This document shows, one piece after another, positions 14,642-24,452 of a DNA stretch of 57,945 bases. Both the position numbers and the translations under genes were made by a program. The stretch lies in assembly GCA_043736155.1 (NCBI GenBank), contig JAYTDA010000315.1, forward strand, positions 1 through 57,945. Reading direction: 5' to 3'. The notes under the pieces were generated by a model that saw only the letters and a program-made list of their open reading frames with translations, had not been told where the DNA came from and made no database searches. The number at the start of each line of letters is the position of its first letter. Position 1 is the first letter of the stretch. The stretch is from JANNRR01 sp043736155. GTDB lineage: Bacteria > Pseudomonadota > Alphaproteobacteria > Rhodobacterales > Rhodobacteraceae.

Positions 14642-16083
14642 CGCCGCTCTGGACCGCATCGGACATCGAAGCCGCCACCGGAGGCCGCGCCACCATGCCC
14701 TTTACGGCAACCGGTCTCAGCATCGACACCCGTGAACTCGCCCCCGGCGATCTGTTCGTGGCGCTGAAAGACGCGCGCGATGGTCATGATTTCGTGTTGG
14801 CGGCGCTGGCCAATGGTGCCGCCGGGGCGCTGGTGTCGCATATCCCCGATGGCGTGCCCGCCGATGCGCCGCTGCTGCTGGTGGATGACGTGCTGGTGGC
14901 GCTGGGGGATATGGCGCGGGCGGCGCGGGCCCGCACAAAGGCCAGGGTCGTCGGGGTCACCGGCTCGGTCGGCAAGACCTCGACCAAGGAAATGCTGAAC
15001 ACAGTGCTGCGCGGTCAAGGCTCGGTGCATGTGGCGGAAAAAAGCTTCAACAACCACTGGGGGGTGCCGCTGACCCTGGCGCGGATGCCGGTGGACTGCG
15101 ATGTGGCGGTGATTGAAATCGGGATGAACCACCCCGGCGAGATTGCCCCGCTGGCGGAAATGGCCGGGTTGGATGTGGCGCTGATCACCACGGTTGCCCC
15201 GGCACATCTGGCGGCATTCGCCAGCGTCGAGGATATCGCGCGGGAAAAATCGCAGATATTCCGGGGCTTGCGCGTGGGTGGCACCGCCGTGATCAACGCC
15301 GATATCCCCACAGCGCCGCTGCTGGTGGCAGCGGCCAAGCAGGCCGGTGCCGACATTCTGTTGTTCGGCACGGCACCTGATGCCGCATTTCGCCTGACCC
15401 AGGCGACCCAGACCCAAAGCGCCACCATCTTGCGCGCCAACCTCGGCCCGTTGCCCGCCCTGATCAAGATATCCTCGCCGGGCCTGCATTTTGCGATGAA
15501 TGCGCTGGGGGTGCTGGCGGTGGTGGCGGCACTTGGCCTTGATGTCGGCCTTGCCGCCTGTGACCTTGGCCAGTGGCGGCCCCCCAAAGGCAGAGGCACC
15601 CGCGAAACCATCCTGCTCGACCCGGTCGAAGAGGTCAGCTTCGATCTGATCGACGATGCCTTTAACGCCAACCCGGCCTCGATGGCGGCGGCGCTGGAGG
15701 TGCTGGCGGCATCGGAACCGAAAGACGGGGTGGGACGCACCGCACTGGGGCGCCGCATTGCCATTCTGGGCGATATGCTGGAATTGGGCGAGGCCGAGGC
15801 GGCGCTGCATGCCGCCGTGGCGCATCTGCCGGCGATGGCGCGCATCCACATGGTCCATTGCATCGGGTCGCGCAGCCGGGCGTTGTGGCAGGCGCTGCCG
15901 GAACGCCAACGCGGCGAATGGGTGGAAACCGCAGCAGACCTGATGCCCCGCCTGCGCGTCCTTGTCGATGGCGGCGATGTGGTGCTGGTCAAGGGGTCCA
16001 AAGGCATCAAGGTCAGCAGCCTGGTTGACGGCCTGCGCAAATTGGGCCACTCCCGCGCAATCCTGACACAAGAGGCCCTGTAA
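14638..16083 (+). CDS. murF: UDP-MurNAc-tripeptide:D-Ala-D-Ala ligase
   Basis: 481 residues with the Mur-ligase order: an N-terminal domain (GLSIDTRELAPGDLFVALKDARDGHDF), P-loop GVTGSVGKTSTKEM near residue 110, the NNHWGVPLTLARM block typical of MurF, and DDAFNANPASM in the C-terminal half. It attaches D-Ala-D-Ala (made by Ddl further down) to complete the pentapeptide precursor. ATGA overlap with murE; its stop shares one base with the mraY start. Confidence 0.95.
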   Translation: MTPLWTASDIEAATGGRATMPFTATGLSIDTRELAPGDLFVALKDARDGHDFVLAALANGAAGALVSHIPDGVPADAPLLLVDDVLVALGDMARAARARTKARVVGVTGSVGKTSTKEMLNTVLRGQGSVHVAEKSFNNHWGVPLTLARMPVDCDVAVIEIGMNHPGEIAPLAEMAGLDVALITTVAPAHLAAFASVEDIAREKSQIFRGLRVGGTAVINADIPTAPLLVAAAKQAGADILLFGTAPDAAFRLTQATQTQSATILRANLGPLPALIKISSPGLHFAMNALGVLAVVAALGLDVGLAACDLGQWRPPKGRGTRETILLDPVEEVSFDLIDDAFNANPASMAAALEVLAASEPKDGVGRTALGRRIAILGDMLELGEAEAALHAAVAHLPAMARIHMVHCIGSRSRALWQALPERQRGEWVETAADLMPRLRVLVDGGDVVLVKGSKGIKVSSLVDGLRKLGHSRAILTQEAL

Positions 16084-17165
16084 TGCTGTACTGGTTGACC
16101 CAGTTTTCCGATGGCGGCGACATCTTCAACCTGTTCCGCTACATCACCTTTCGCGCCGGTGCGGCGTTTTTCATTGCGCTGACCTTCGGCTTCATCTTTG
16201 GCAGGCCGCTGATCGATCTGCTGCGGCGGCGGCAGAAAATGGGTCAACCGATCCGCGACGATGGCCCGCAAAGCCACTTTTCCAAGGCGGGGACGCCGAC
16301 AATGGGCGGGGTACTGATCCTTGGTGCGCTGGTGGTGTCTACTCTGCTGTGTGCCCGGCTCGACAATCCCTATATCTGGATATTGCTGTTTGTCACCGTT
16401 GGCTTCGGGCTGATCGGTTTTGCCGATGACTATGCCAAAGTCACGAAAATGACCAGCAAAGGCGTGTCGGGCAAGGCGCGGCTGGTGATTGGTCTGGTGA
16501 TCGCCGCTGTTGCGGGTGTGGTCGCGGCCCAGACCCATCCGGATGCGCTGTCGAACCAGCTGGCGCTGCCGTTCTTCAAGACGGCGCTGATCAACATGGG
16601 GGTGCTTTATGTGCCGTTTGCGGTGCTGGTCATCGTCGGCTCCGCCAATGCAGTGAACCTGACCGACGGGCTGGATGGCCTTGCCGTCATGCCGGTGATG
16701 ATCGCCGCCGCAGCACTTGGCATCATCGCCTATGCCGTTGGCCGCTCCGACTTTTCCGAATATCTCGATGTGCATTATGTGCCCGGCACCGGCGAGATCC
16801 TGATCTTTACCTCCGGTCTGATCGGCGGTGGTCTGGGCTTCCTGTGGTACAACGCGCCGCCGGCGGCGGTGTTCATGGGCGATACCGGGTCACTGGCGCT
16901 GGGTGGTGCGCTCGGGGCGATTGCGGTCAGCATCAAGCACGAACTGGTGCTGGCGATCATCGGCGGGTTGTTCGTGGTCGAGGCCCTGTCGGTGATCATC
17001 CAGGTGCTCTATTTCAAACGCACCGGCAAACGGGTGTTTCTGATGGCCCCGATCCACCACCATTTCGAGAAACGCGGCTGGGCAGAACCGCAGATCGTGA
17101 TCCGGTTCTGGATCATTTCGCTGATCCTGGCGCTGATCGGTCTGGCGACGCTGAAGCTGCGGTAG
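16083..17165 (+). CDS. mraY: phospho-MurNAc-pentapeptide transferase
   Basis: 360 residues, about 10 membrane helices. Family motifs are present: GQPIRDDGPQSHFSKAGTPT near residue 52, FADDYAKVT (Mg-binding Asp pair), NAVNLTDGLDGLA, and the histidine motif MAPIHHHFEKRGW near the end. It transfers phospho-MurNAc-pentapeptide to undecaprenyl phosphate, giving lipid I. The overlapping TAATG junction couples it to murF. The next gene, epmA, converges three bases after its stop, so transcription of the cluster must cross an opposing gene. Confidence 0.96.
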   Translation: MLYWLTQFSDGGDIFNLFRYITFRAGAAFFIALTFGFIFGRPLIDLLRRRQKMGQPIRDDGPQSHFSKAGTPTMGGVLILGALVVSTLLCARLDNPYIWILLFVTVGFGLIGFADDYAKVTKMTSKGVSGKARLVIGLVIAAVAGVVAAQTHPDALSNQLALPFFKTALINMGVLYVPFAVLVIVGSANAVNLTDGLDGLAVMPVMIAAAALGIIAYAVGRSDFSEYLDVHYVPGTGEILIFTSGLIGGGLGFLWYNAPPAAVFMGDTGSLALGGALGAIAVSIKHELVLAIIGGLFVVEALSVIIQVLYFKRTGKRVFLMAPIHHHFEKRGWAEPQIVIRFWIISLILALIGLATLKLR

Positions 17166-17168
17166 ACT

Positions 17169-18209
17169 TTACCCCACCGGCACCCAGATCACATCGTCGA
17201 TTCTGGGGGCCCCGGTCGCCAGCATCACCAGCCGGTCAAATCCCATGGCAATGCCGCAGGCGTCGGGCATGATTGCCAGCGCCGCCAGAAACGCCTCGTC
17301 AACCGGATAGCGCTCGCCGTACACCCGCGCCTTCTCGTCCATCTCCAGCCCGAACCGCCGCCGCTGCTCGGCAGGGTTGGTCAGTTCGCCAAAGCCGTTG
17401 GCCAGTTCGACGCCACAGGCATAAAGCTCGAACCGTTCGGCGACACGCGGGTCATCCGGGGCAGGGCGCGCCAGGGCCGCCTCTACCGCCGGATAGCGGT
17501 CGAGCACCGTCACCCGCCCCAACCCCAGCTGCGGCTCGACCCGCTCTGCCAGTACCCGGGCGAACATGTCCGACCAGGTGTCGTCCGCCGCCGCCTTCAC
17601 CCCGGCGCGCCGCAACGCCGCCGCCATCAGTCCCACATCGCCGCCACCGTCTGTCAGCGTCGCCAACAGATCGATCCCGGCGTGGCGGGCAAAGGCGTCG
17701 GCCACCGACAGCCGCTCCGGCTCGGCAAAGGGGTCACAGACCCGGTCGCGATAGCGCAACTGCGCCGCCCCGGCCTGATCCGCCGCCAGCCGCAGAAACG
17801 CCATGCAATCGTCGATCAACACCGCATAGCTTTCGCCGACCCGGTACCATTCCAGCATGGTAAATTCCGGGCTGTGCAGCGCCCCGCGTTCGCGGTTGCG
17901 CCAGACATGGGCAAAAGCGGCGATCCGCAGCTCGCCCGCCGCCAACAGCTTTTTCATCGCAAACTCCGGCGATGTATGCAGATACATCCGCCGCCCGCGC
18001 CCGTCATTGCCGATGGCATCGGTGGCAAAGCCATGCAGATGCGCTTCGTTGCCCGGCGATACCTGCAACGCCGCGGGGTCCACTTCGGTGAAATCCGCCG
18101 CGGCCAGCCAGTGCCGCAGCGCCGCCTGGATCCGATTGCGCACCAGCAGCAGCGGGCGGCGGTCGGCATGGCGGTGCGGGTGCCACCAGGAAGTTGCAGG
18201 CTCGCTCAT
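17169..18209 (-). CDS. epmA: EF-P lysine lysyltransferase EpmA (PoxA/GenX)
   Basis: 346 residues, a class II lysyl-tRNA-synthetase-like catalytic core with no anticodon-binding domain. Motif 2 region is HTSPEFAMKKLLAAGELRIAAFAHVWRNRE, then HSPEFTMLEWYR, GVELANGFGELT, and motif 3 GIAMGFDRLVMLATG. EpmA attaches beta-lysine to the conserved lysine of EF-P. It is divergent from efp, which sits 138 bp away, making the pairing functionally obvious; EpmB (lysine 2,3-aminomutase) is not in this window. It lies inside the dcw cluster on the opposite strand. Confidence 0.93.
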   Translation of the reverse strand: MSEPATSWWHPHRHADRRPLLLVRNRIQAALRHWLAAADFTEVDPAALQVSPGNEAHLHGFATDAIGNDGRGRRMYLHTSPEFAMKKLLAAGELRIAAFAHVWRNRERGALHSPEFTMLEWYRVGESYAVLIDDCMAFLRLAADQAGAAQLRYRDRVCDPFAEPERLSVADAFARHAGIDLLATLTDGGGDVGLMAAALRRAGVKAAADDTWSDMFARVLAERVEPQLGLGRVTVLDRYPAVEAALARPAPDDPRVAERFELYACGVELANGFGELTNPAEQRRRFGLEMDEKARVYGERYPVDEAFLAALAIMPDACGIAMGFDRLVMLATGAPRIDDVIWVPVG

Positions 18210-18347
18210 GGCGCTTTGGCTTTCGGCTGGAGATCGGTGCGGAAATGCGCTAGGTGCAGCGCCGATGGCGGTTTCCTGTACAGACGCTGCCGCCGCTGCA
18301 ACAACGCCGCACCGCCAACCGGTTGCGGGACTTACAAGGACAGATCT

Positions 18348-18914
18348 GTGAAAGTCATCGCCTCATCGCTGCGCAAGGGCAATGTCGTTGAACTCGACGG
18401 CAAGCTGTACGTTGTCCTCATCGCCGAAAACTTCCACCCCGGCAAGGGTACGCCGACCACCTCGGTCGACATGCGCCGCATCGCCGACGGGGTCAAGGTC
18501 AGCGAACGCTGGCGCACCACCGAACAGGTGGAAAAGGCCTTTGTCGATGAACGCGCCTATGATTTTCTGTATCAGGATGGTGAAGGTTTCCATTTCATGG
18601 AGCCGCAAAGCTTTGACCAGGTGACGGTGACACCTGAAATCGTCGGTGACCAAAAAGCCTATCTGGCCGAAGGCATCCGGGTCCATCTCAAGACCCATCT
18701 CGGTGTCGCCATCGCGATCGAACTGCCGCAAAAGGTCACGGTAGAGATTCTCGACACCGAACCGGTGGTCAAGGGCCAGACCGCGTCATCTTCCTACAAA
18801 CCCGCCAACTGTTCCAACGGCTTGCGGGTGATGGTGCCGCCCCATATCGGTGCTGGCACCCGCATCGTGATCAACACCGAAGACAACTCTTACGTCGAAC
18901 GCGCCCGCGACTGA
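18348..18914 (+). CDS. efp: translation elongation factor P
   Basis: 188 residues with the three EF-P domains. The modified lysine is in the domain I loop NFHPGKGTPTTSVDM near residue 33, and the C-terminal signature is GLRVMVPPHIGAGTRIVINTEDNSYVERARD. EF-P enters the E site and relieves ribosomes stalled at polyproline. The GTG at 18348 has AAGGA at good spacing and begins exactly at KVIASSLRKGNVVEL, so it is preferred to any upstream ATG. It is divergent from its modifying enzyme epmA and followed by a terminator. Confidence 0.95.
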   Translation: MKVIASSLRKGNVVELDGKLYVVLIAENFHPGKGTPTTSVDMRRIADGVKVSERWRTTEQVEKAFVDERAYDFLYQDGEGFHFMEPQSFDQVTVTPEIVGDQKAYLAEGIRVHLKTHLGVAIAIELPQKVTVEILDTEPVVKGQTASSSYKPANCSNGLRVMVPPHIGAGTRIVINTEDNSYVERARD

Positions 18915-18994
18915 GGCTGCCCGCTACCAGGACCGCCTGAACCCCTGCCCATTTTCTGTTCTCAAATATCCTCGGGGGTGAGCCCGCAGGGCGA

Positions 18995-19014
18995 GGGGGC
19001 GGAAAGCCCCCTTT
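18995..19014 (+). terminator. terminator between efp and murD
   Basis: GGGGGC-ggaaa-GCCCCC followed by TTT. It would separate efp from the downstream murD block. Confidence 0.65.
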
Positions 19015-19051
19015 CTGCTTCCCCACACGCATTCGCAACCCGGAGGCCCCG

Positions 19052-20464
19052 ATGATCCCTGTCCAAGGCTATGACGGTCGCAAGGTCGCGGTGCTGGGCC
19101 TCGGGCGCTCCGGCATCGCCACCGCCCGGGCACTGGCCGCTGGCGGTGCCACCCCGCTCTTGTGGGATGACAGCCCCGAGGCCCGTGCCCGCGCCGGGGC
19201 CGAGGGGTTTGTGACCACCGATCTGGCCAGACCCGGTGCCCTTGACGATGTGGCGGCCCTGATCACCAGCCCCGGGATCCCGCATCTGTACCCGGCCCCG
19301 CACCGCCTGATTGCCCGCGCCATGGAGCTGGGCATCGCGGTCGACAATGACATCGGGCTGTTCTTCGCCTCCTTTGCCACCGAAGCCTGGGCCGGTTTCG
19401 ACCAGACCCCCCGGGTGATCGCTGTCACCGGCTCCAACGGCAAATCCACCACCACGGCGCTGATCCACCATATCCTGCAAGTGGCGGAACGGCCAACCCA
19501 GATGGCGGGCAACATCGGGCGCGGGGTGCTGGATATCGATCCGGCGCGCGACGGTGAAGTTGTCGTGTTGGAACTCAGCTCCTATCAGACCGATCTGGCG
19601 CGGGCGCTGACCCCCGATATCGCGGTATTCACCAACCTCAGCCCGGATCATCTCGACCGCCACAACGGCATGGGCGGCTATTTCGCCGCCAAGCGCCGCC
19701 TGTTTGCCGAAGGCGGGCCGGACCGGGCGGTGATCGGGGTGGATGAGGCCGAGGGGCGCTATCTGGCGAACCAGATGGCCACCCGCCCCGGCGATGACCG
19801 GGTGATCCGGGTATCGTCCGGGCAAAAGCTCGATGGTCCGGGCTGGTCGGTGTTTGCCCGCAAGGGGTTCCTTGCGGAATGGCGCAAGGGCAAACAGATC
19901 GCCTCGGTCGACCTGCGCCCCTTTTCCGGCTTGCCGGGGGCGCACAACCACCAGAACGCTTGTGCCGCCTATGCCGCGACCCGCGCCCTCGGGCTCGCAC
20001 CCAGGCTGATTGAAACCGCATTCGCCAGTTTCGCCGGTCTGCCGCACCGCAGCCAGACCGTGGCGACGTTGGGAGGGGTGCGCTATGTCAATGACAGCAA
20101 GGCCACCAATGTCGACAGTGCCGCCAAAGCCCTGCAAGCCTTTGACCAGATCCGCTGGATCGCCGGTGGCATGGGCAAAGATGGCGGCATCGCCGCGTTG
20201 CACCCCCTGCTGGGAACGGTAGTCAAGGCCTACCTGATCGGCGATTCCGCCCGCGATTTCGCGCTGCAACTCGGCGACACACCCTATGAGGTCTGCGACA
20301 CCATGGCCCGCGCGGTTGCCGCCGCCGCGTCCGAGGCCCAACCCGGTGACACCGTGCTGCTGGCCCCTGCCGCCGCCAGTTTCGACCAATATCCCAGCTT
20401 CGAGCAACGCGGCGAGGATTTCGTGGCGCGGGTGCTGGCGCTGATCCCCGCCCTGCCCGCGTAG
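19052..20464 (+). CDS. murD: UDP-MurNAc-L-alanine:D-glutamate ligase
   Basis: 470 residues. Rossmann-like start VLGLGRSGIATARAL, ATP-binding VTGSNGKSTTTALI near residue 126, LELSSYQTDLA, NLSPDHLDRHNGM, HRSQTVATLGGVRYVNDSKATNVDS, and a C-terminal ending LLAPAAASFDQYPSFEQRGEDF that is typical of MurD. It adds D-Glu to UDP-MurNAc-L-Ala. It restarts the dcw cluster after the efp/epmA interruption, and the start follows a CCCGGAGG box. Confidence 0.96.
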   Translation: MIPVQGYDGRKVAVLGLGRSGIATARALAAGGATPLLWDDSPEARARAGAEGFVTTDLARPGALDDVAALITSPGIPHLYPAPHRLIARAMELGIAVDNDIGLFFASFATEAWAGFDQTPRVIAVTGSNGKSTTTALIHHILQVAERPTQMAGNIGRGVLDIDPARDGEVVVLELSSYQTDLARALTPDIAVFTNLSPDHLDRHNGMGGYFAAKRRLFAEGGPDRAVIGVDEAEGRYLANQMATRPGDDRVIRVSSGQKLDGPGWSVFARKGFLAEWRKGKQIASVDLRPFSGLPGAHNHQNACAAYAATRALGLAPRLIETAFASFAGLPHRSQTVATLGGVRYVNDSKATNVDSAAKALQAFDQIRWIAGGMGKDGGIAALHPLLGTVVKAYLIGDSARDFALQLGDTPYEVCDTMARAVAAAASEAQPGDTVLLAPAAASFDQYPSFEQRGEDFVARVLALIPALPA

Positions 20465-20767
20465 GGTGCCGTGCTTGCAGGCACCTTTGCCTGTTGTCTG
20501 TGTCCTCTGCCTGGATCGGTTTGCGATATCCGGGAAGGGTGGCCGCCCTTCTGGCACGGGCCGGGGCGCTGCTTGCTGTTGGTACAGGATTGGCGCCGCG
20601 GGCCGACCGGGGGCAACTGACGGGAATCCGGGTCAGACATCGCCTGAGAAGCCCGGCTTCATCGCCGCCATTTGCCGTGATTTTCCTAGCGCCCCAATCC
20701 CATTCGCGCTAGACTTGTCCCCAGACCCGGAGAACGGGCGGTTTGAGGCAGTCGAGGCGGTTTATCC
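20465..20767 (+). other. 303-bp gap between murD and ftsW
   Basis: No gene seen. A GTGCC/GGCAC hairpin followed by CTTT (20466-20487) could terminate murD. A CTAGCG/CGCTAG dyad (20686-20712) lies 55-80 bp before ftsW next to TAGACT, and may mark an ftsW promoter with an operator. Confidence 0.4.
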
Positions 20768-21934
20768 ATGACGGAAATGGTGTTTGGCACCGTGCCCATG
20801 CGGGCAGGCGACCCGGTATTGCCGCGCTGGTGGCGCTCGATCGACAAATGGTCGCTGACCTGCATCCTGATCCTGTTTGGCATCGGGTTGCTCTTGGGGT
20901 TGGCTTCATCACCCCCCCTGGCATCGCGCAATGGTCTGGCACCGTTCTACTATGTCGAACGCCAGATGGTGTTTGGCGCCATGGCGCTGCTGTCGATGTT
21001 CGGGATTTCGATGATGGCACCTGATTTGGTGCGGCGTCTGGGGGTGGTGGGGTTTTTCCTGGCGGCACTGGCGCTGATGCTGCTGCCGTTTCTGGGGACC
21101 GATTTCGGCAAAGGTGCGGTGCGCTGGTATTCGCTGGGCTTCGCCTCGGTGCAGCCGTCAGAGTTCTTGAAACCCGGTTTTGTGGTGATGGCGGCCTGGC
21201 TGATGGCAGCGTCACAGGAAATCAACGGGCCACCCGGCAAGACCTATTCCTTTGTCATGGCCATCGTCATTGTCGGCTTTCTGGCGATGCAGCCCGATTT
21301 TGGTCAGGCGGCACTGGTGCTGTTTGCCTGGGGCGTGATGTATTTCGTGGTGGGTGCCCCGTTTATCCTGCTGTGTGTCGTCTGTGGTCTGGTGGTGATG
21401 GCGGGGATGGCGGCCTATAATTCCTCGGAACATTTTGCCCGCCGGATCGACGGCTTTCTGTCATCCGACATCGATCCCCGCACCCAGATCGGCTATGCCA
21501 CCAATGCGATTCAGGAGGGCGGCTTCTTTGGCGTCGGCGTCGGCGAGGGCCAGGTGAAATGGTCGCTGCCCGATGCCCATACCGATTTCATCATCGCGGT
21601 GGCGGCTGAAGAATACGGCCTGATTCTGGTCCTGATCATCATTGCGCTTTATGCCACGATCGCGGTGCGGTCGCTGTTTCGCCTGATGCGCGAACGTGAC
21701 CCCTTTATCCGGCTGGCAGGCACCGGCCTCGCCTGCATCTTCGGGGTACAGGCGCTGATCAACATGGGGGTGGCGGTGCGGCTGTTGCCCGCCAAGGGGA
21801 TGACGCTGCCGTTTGTCAGCTATGGCGGGTCGTCGCTGATTGCCGGTGGGATTCTGGTGGGGATGCTGCTGGCTTTTACCCGCAGCCGTCCGCAGGGCGA
21901 GATCGGGGATATCCTGCTCAAGCGGGGCCGCTGA
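20768..21934 (+). CDS. ftsW: peptidoglycan glycosyltransferase FtsW (SEDS)
   Basis: 388 residues with about 10 membrane helices. SEDS-family motifs include LGTDFGKGAVRWYSLG, QPSEFLKPGFVV, AMQPDFGQAALVL, AHTDFIIAVAAEEYG and LPAKGMTLPFVSYGGSSL near the end. It polymerises lipid II at the septum together with FtsI. The stop overlaps the murG start by one base (TGATG). Confidence 0.95.
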   Translation: MTEMVFGTVPMRAGDPVLPRWWRSIDKWSLTCILILFGIGLLLGLASSPPLASRNGLAPFYYVERQMVFGAMALLSMFGISMMAPDLVRRLGVVGFFLAALALMLLPFLGTDFGKGAVRWYSLGFASVQPSEFLKPGFVVMAAWLMAASQEINGPPGKTYSFVMAIVIVGFLAMQPDFGQAALVLFAWGVMYFVVGAPFILLCVVCGLVVMAGMAAYNSSEHFARRIDGFLSSDIDPRTQIGYATNAIQEGGFFGVGVGEGQVKWSLPDAHTDFIIAVAAEEYGLILVLIIIALYATIAVRSLFRLMRERDPFIRLAGTGLACIFGVQALINMGVAVRLLPAKGMTLPFVSYGGSSLIAGGILVGMLLAFTRSRPQGEIGDILLKRGR

Positions 21935-23043
21935 TGGCCGGTGCCGCGCCCTTGATCCTGATTGCCGCCGGCGGCACCGGGGGCCATATGTTTCCGGCGC
22001 AGGCACTGGCAGAGGCGTTGGTGGCGAAAGGCTGGCGGGTGAAGCTGTCCACCGATGTGCGCGGCGCCCGCTATGCCGCTGGCTTCCCCAGGGCGGTGCT
22101 GGTGGAACAGGTCGGCTCTGCCACTTTTGCCCGGGGTGGCGGGCTGGCGCGGCTGGTCGTGCCGTTTCGCATTGCCGCAGGGATTTTTGCAGCGACGCTG
22201 CGGATGATGGGTGAGCGCCCCGCCGTCGTGGTCGGTTTTGGCGGATATCCGACGATCCCGGCACTGGCCGCCGCGTTGATCCTGCGCTGCCCCCGGATGA
22301 TCCATGAACAGAATGGTGTCCCGGGCAAGGTCAACCGCCTGTTTGCCCGCCAGGTTCACGCCTTTGCCTGTGGTACCTGGCCCACGGTTTTGCCTGCCGG
22401 GGTGGTGGCAACCCATACCGGCAATCCGGTGCGGGCATCGGTGCTGGAACGGGCCGGGGCCGCCTATATCGCCCCGGGGGATTATCCGGTATCGGTGGTG
22501 ATGATCGGTGGCAGTCAGGGGGCGCGGGTGCTGTCTGATCTGGTGCCAGCCGCGATGGCCATGCTGCCTGTAAGCCTGCGCAGCCAAATCCGCATTGCCC
22601 ATCAGGCCCGCCCCGAAGATGCCGACCGGGTCCGCGCCGCCTATGACGCCGCCGAGATCCGCGCCGAGGTGCAGCCGTTCTTTGACGACATTCCCCGCCG
22701 TCTGTCCGAGGCGCAACTGGTGATTTCCCGCGCCGGTGCCTCGTCGCTGGCCGATATCACCGTGATCGGCCGCCCCTCGATCCTTGTGCCGTTTGCCGCC
22801 GCCACCGGCGATCACCAAGCCGCCAATGCCAGGGGGTTGGCCGAAGCCGGTGCCGCCGTGGTGCTGGCCGAACCGGGGTTGCAGGCTGCGGCCCTTGCGG
22901 CGCAAATCGCCGATATTCTGCAAAACCCGGGCCTTGCCACCCGGATGGCGGCAGCAGCCCTTGCCCTTGGCCGACCCGATGCAACTCAAAGACTCACGGC
23001 ACTGGTGGAACAACTGGCTGACACACAAGGAACAACGCGATGA
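21934..23043 (+). CDS. murG: lipid II synthase MurG
   Basis: 369 residues, a GT-B glycosyltransferase. The N-terminal glycine-rich loop IAAGGTGGHMFPAQALAE and VVGFGGYPTIPALAAA are the MurG N-domain motifs; HEQNGVPGKVNRLFAR and the C-domain GGSQGARVLSDLVP with SRAGASSLADITVIGRPSILVPF bind the donor. It transfers GlcNAc from UDP-GlcNAc to lipid I on the inner membrane face. ATGA overlap with murC. Confidence 0.96.
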   Translation: MAGAAPLILIAAGGTGGHMFPAQALAEALVAKGWRVKLSTDVRGARYAAGFPRAVLVEQVGSATFARGGGLARLVVPFRIAAGIFAATLRMMGERPAVVVGFGGYPTIPALAAALILRCPRMIHEQNGVPGKVNRLFARQVHAFACGTWPTVLPAGVVATHTGNPVRASVLERAGAAYIAPGDYPVSVVMIGGSQGARVLSDLVPAAMAMLPVSLRSQIRIAHQARPEDADRVRAAYDAAEIRAEVQPFFDDIPRRLSEAQLVISRAGASSLADITVIGRPSILVPFAAATGDHQAANARGLAEAGAAVVLAEPGLQAAALAAQIADILQNPGLATRMAAAALALGRPDATQRLTALVEQLADTQGTTR

Positions 23044-24452
23044 ACGCGGCCACCAAACTGCCCGGAGAACTTGGGGCGATCCATTTCGTCGGCATTGGTG
23101 GCATCGGGATGAGCGGCATTGCCGAAGTGCTGATGACCCTGGGCTACCGGGTGCAGGGGTCTGACCTGAAAGCCTCCAAAATCACCGACCGTCTGGTCAC
23201 CCTGGGGGCCACGGTGTTTGAGGGCCAGAGCGCCGGGAATGTGGGTGAAGCCGCAGTGATCGTGGTGTCTTCCGCGATCAAAAAGGGCAATCCCGAACTG
23301 GAAGAGGCGCGGCGGCGTGGCCTGCCGGTGGTGCGCCGTGCTGAAATGCTGGCAGAGCTGATGCGGCTGAAATCGAACATTGCGGTGGCCGGAACCCACG
23401 GAAAAACCACTACAACCACCATGATTGCAACATTGCTGGACAAGGGCGGCTTTGATCCCACCGTGATCAACGGCGGGGTGATCCATGCCTATGGCTCCAA
23501 CGCCCGCGCCGGGGCTGGCGAATGGATGGTGGTCGAGGCGGACGAGTCCGATGGCTCGTTCAACAAACTGCCCGCCACCATTGCCATCGTCACCAACATC
23601 GACCCGGAACATATGGAGCATTGGGGCACCTTTGATGCGCTGCGTCGCGGCTTTTATGATTTCGTCAGCAACATCCCGTTCTACGGTCTCGCCGTCTGCT
23701 GCACCGACCACCCCGAAGTGCAGGCGCTGGTGGGCCGCATCACCGACCGCCGGGTGGTCACCTTCGGTTTCAACGCCCAGGCCGATGTACGGGCGGTGAA
23801 CCTCAGCTTCCAGAATGGCACCGCCCATTTCGACGTGGCACTGCAGGGCGAAGGCGACAGCGTGATCGAAGCCTGTACCCTGCCGATGCCGGGCAATCAC
23901 AACGTCTCCAACGCCTTGGCCGCCGTGGCCGTTGCCCGCCACCTCGGGATGAAGAAAGACGAGATTCGCACCGCACTGGCCGGTTTCGCCGGGGTCAACC
24001 GCCGCTTTACCAAGGTCGGCACCTGGAACGGTGCCACCATCATCGACGATTACGGCCACCACCCGGTTGAAATCGCCGCCGTGCTGAAAGCCGCCCGCCA
24101 GTCCATCGCCAATCAGCCCGGGGGCCGGGTCATCGCCATCCACCAGCCGCACCGCTATACCCGGCTGCATTCCCTGTTCGAGGAATTCTGCACCTGTTTC
24201 AACGAAGCCGACGTGGTGGCGATCACCGATATCTACGCCGCCGGTGAAGACCCGATCCCGGGTGCCTCGCGCGACGATCTGGTGGCGGGGTTGATTTCGC
24301 ACGGCCACCGCCACGCCCGCGCCTGCATGGGCGAGGATGATCTGGAACGGCTGGTCCGCGAACAGGCGCGGCCCGGCGACTATGTGGTGTGCCTGGGTGC
24401 CGGCTCGATCTCCGCCTGGGCCAACGGCTTGCCCGCAAGGTTGGCGCAATGA
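23040..24452 (+). CDS. murC: UDP-MurNAc:L-alanine ligase
   Basis: 470 residues. N-terminal GIGGIGMSGIAEVLMTLGYRVQGSD, ATP-binding VAGTHGKTTTTTMI near residue 120, EADESDGSFNKLPATIAIVTNIDPEHMEHW, DDYGHHPVEI, and the C-terminal HQPHRYTRLHSLFEEF. It performs the first amino-acid addition to UDP-MurNAc. It overlaps murG (ATGA) and the first DUF2484 gene (ATGA). Confidence 0.96.
   Translation: MNAATKLPGELGAIHFVGIGGIGMSGIAEVLMTLGYRVQGSDLKASKITDRLVTLGATVFEGQSAGNVGEAAVIVVSSAIKKGNPELEEARRRGLPVVRRAEMLAELMRLKSNIAVAGTHGKTTTTTMIATLLDKGGFDPTVINGGVIHAYGSNARAGAGEWMVVEADESDGSFNKLPATIAIVTNIDPEHMEHWGTFDALRRGFYDFVSNIPFYGLAVCCTDHPEVQALVGRITDRRVVTFGFNAQADVRAVNLSFQNGTAHFDVALQGEGDSVIEACTLPMPGNHNVSNALAAVAVARHLGMKKDEIRTALAGFAGVNRRFTKVGTWNGATIIDDYGHHPVEIAAVLKAARQSIANQPGGRVIAIHQPHRYTRLHSLFEEFCTCFNEADVVAITDIYAAGEDPIPGASRDDLVAGLISHGHRHARACMGEDDLERLVREQARPGDYVVCLGAGSISAWANGLPARLAQ

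Noticed and set aside
15015..16775. A 586-codon frame antisense to murF and mraY
   Set aside because: Shadow of two well-conserved genes; low-complexity His/Arg/Gln-rich translation.
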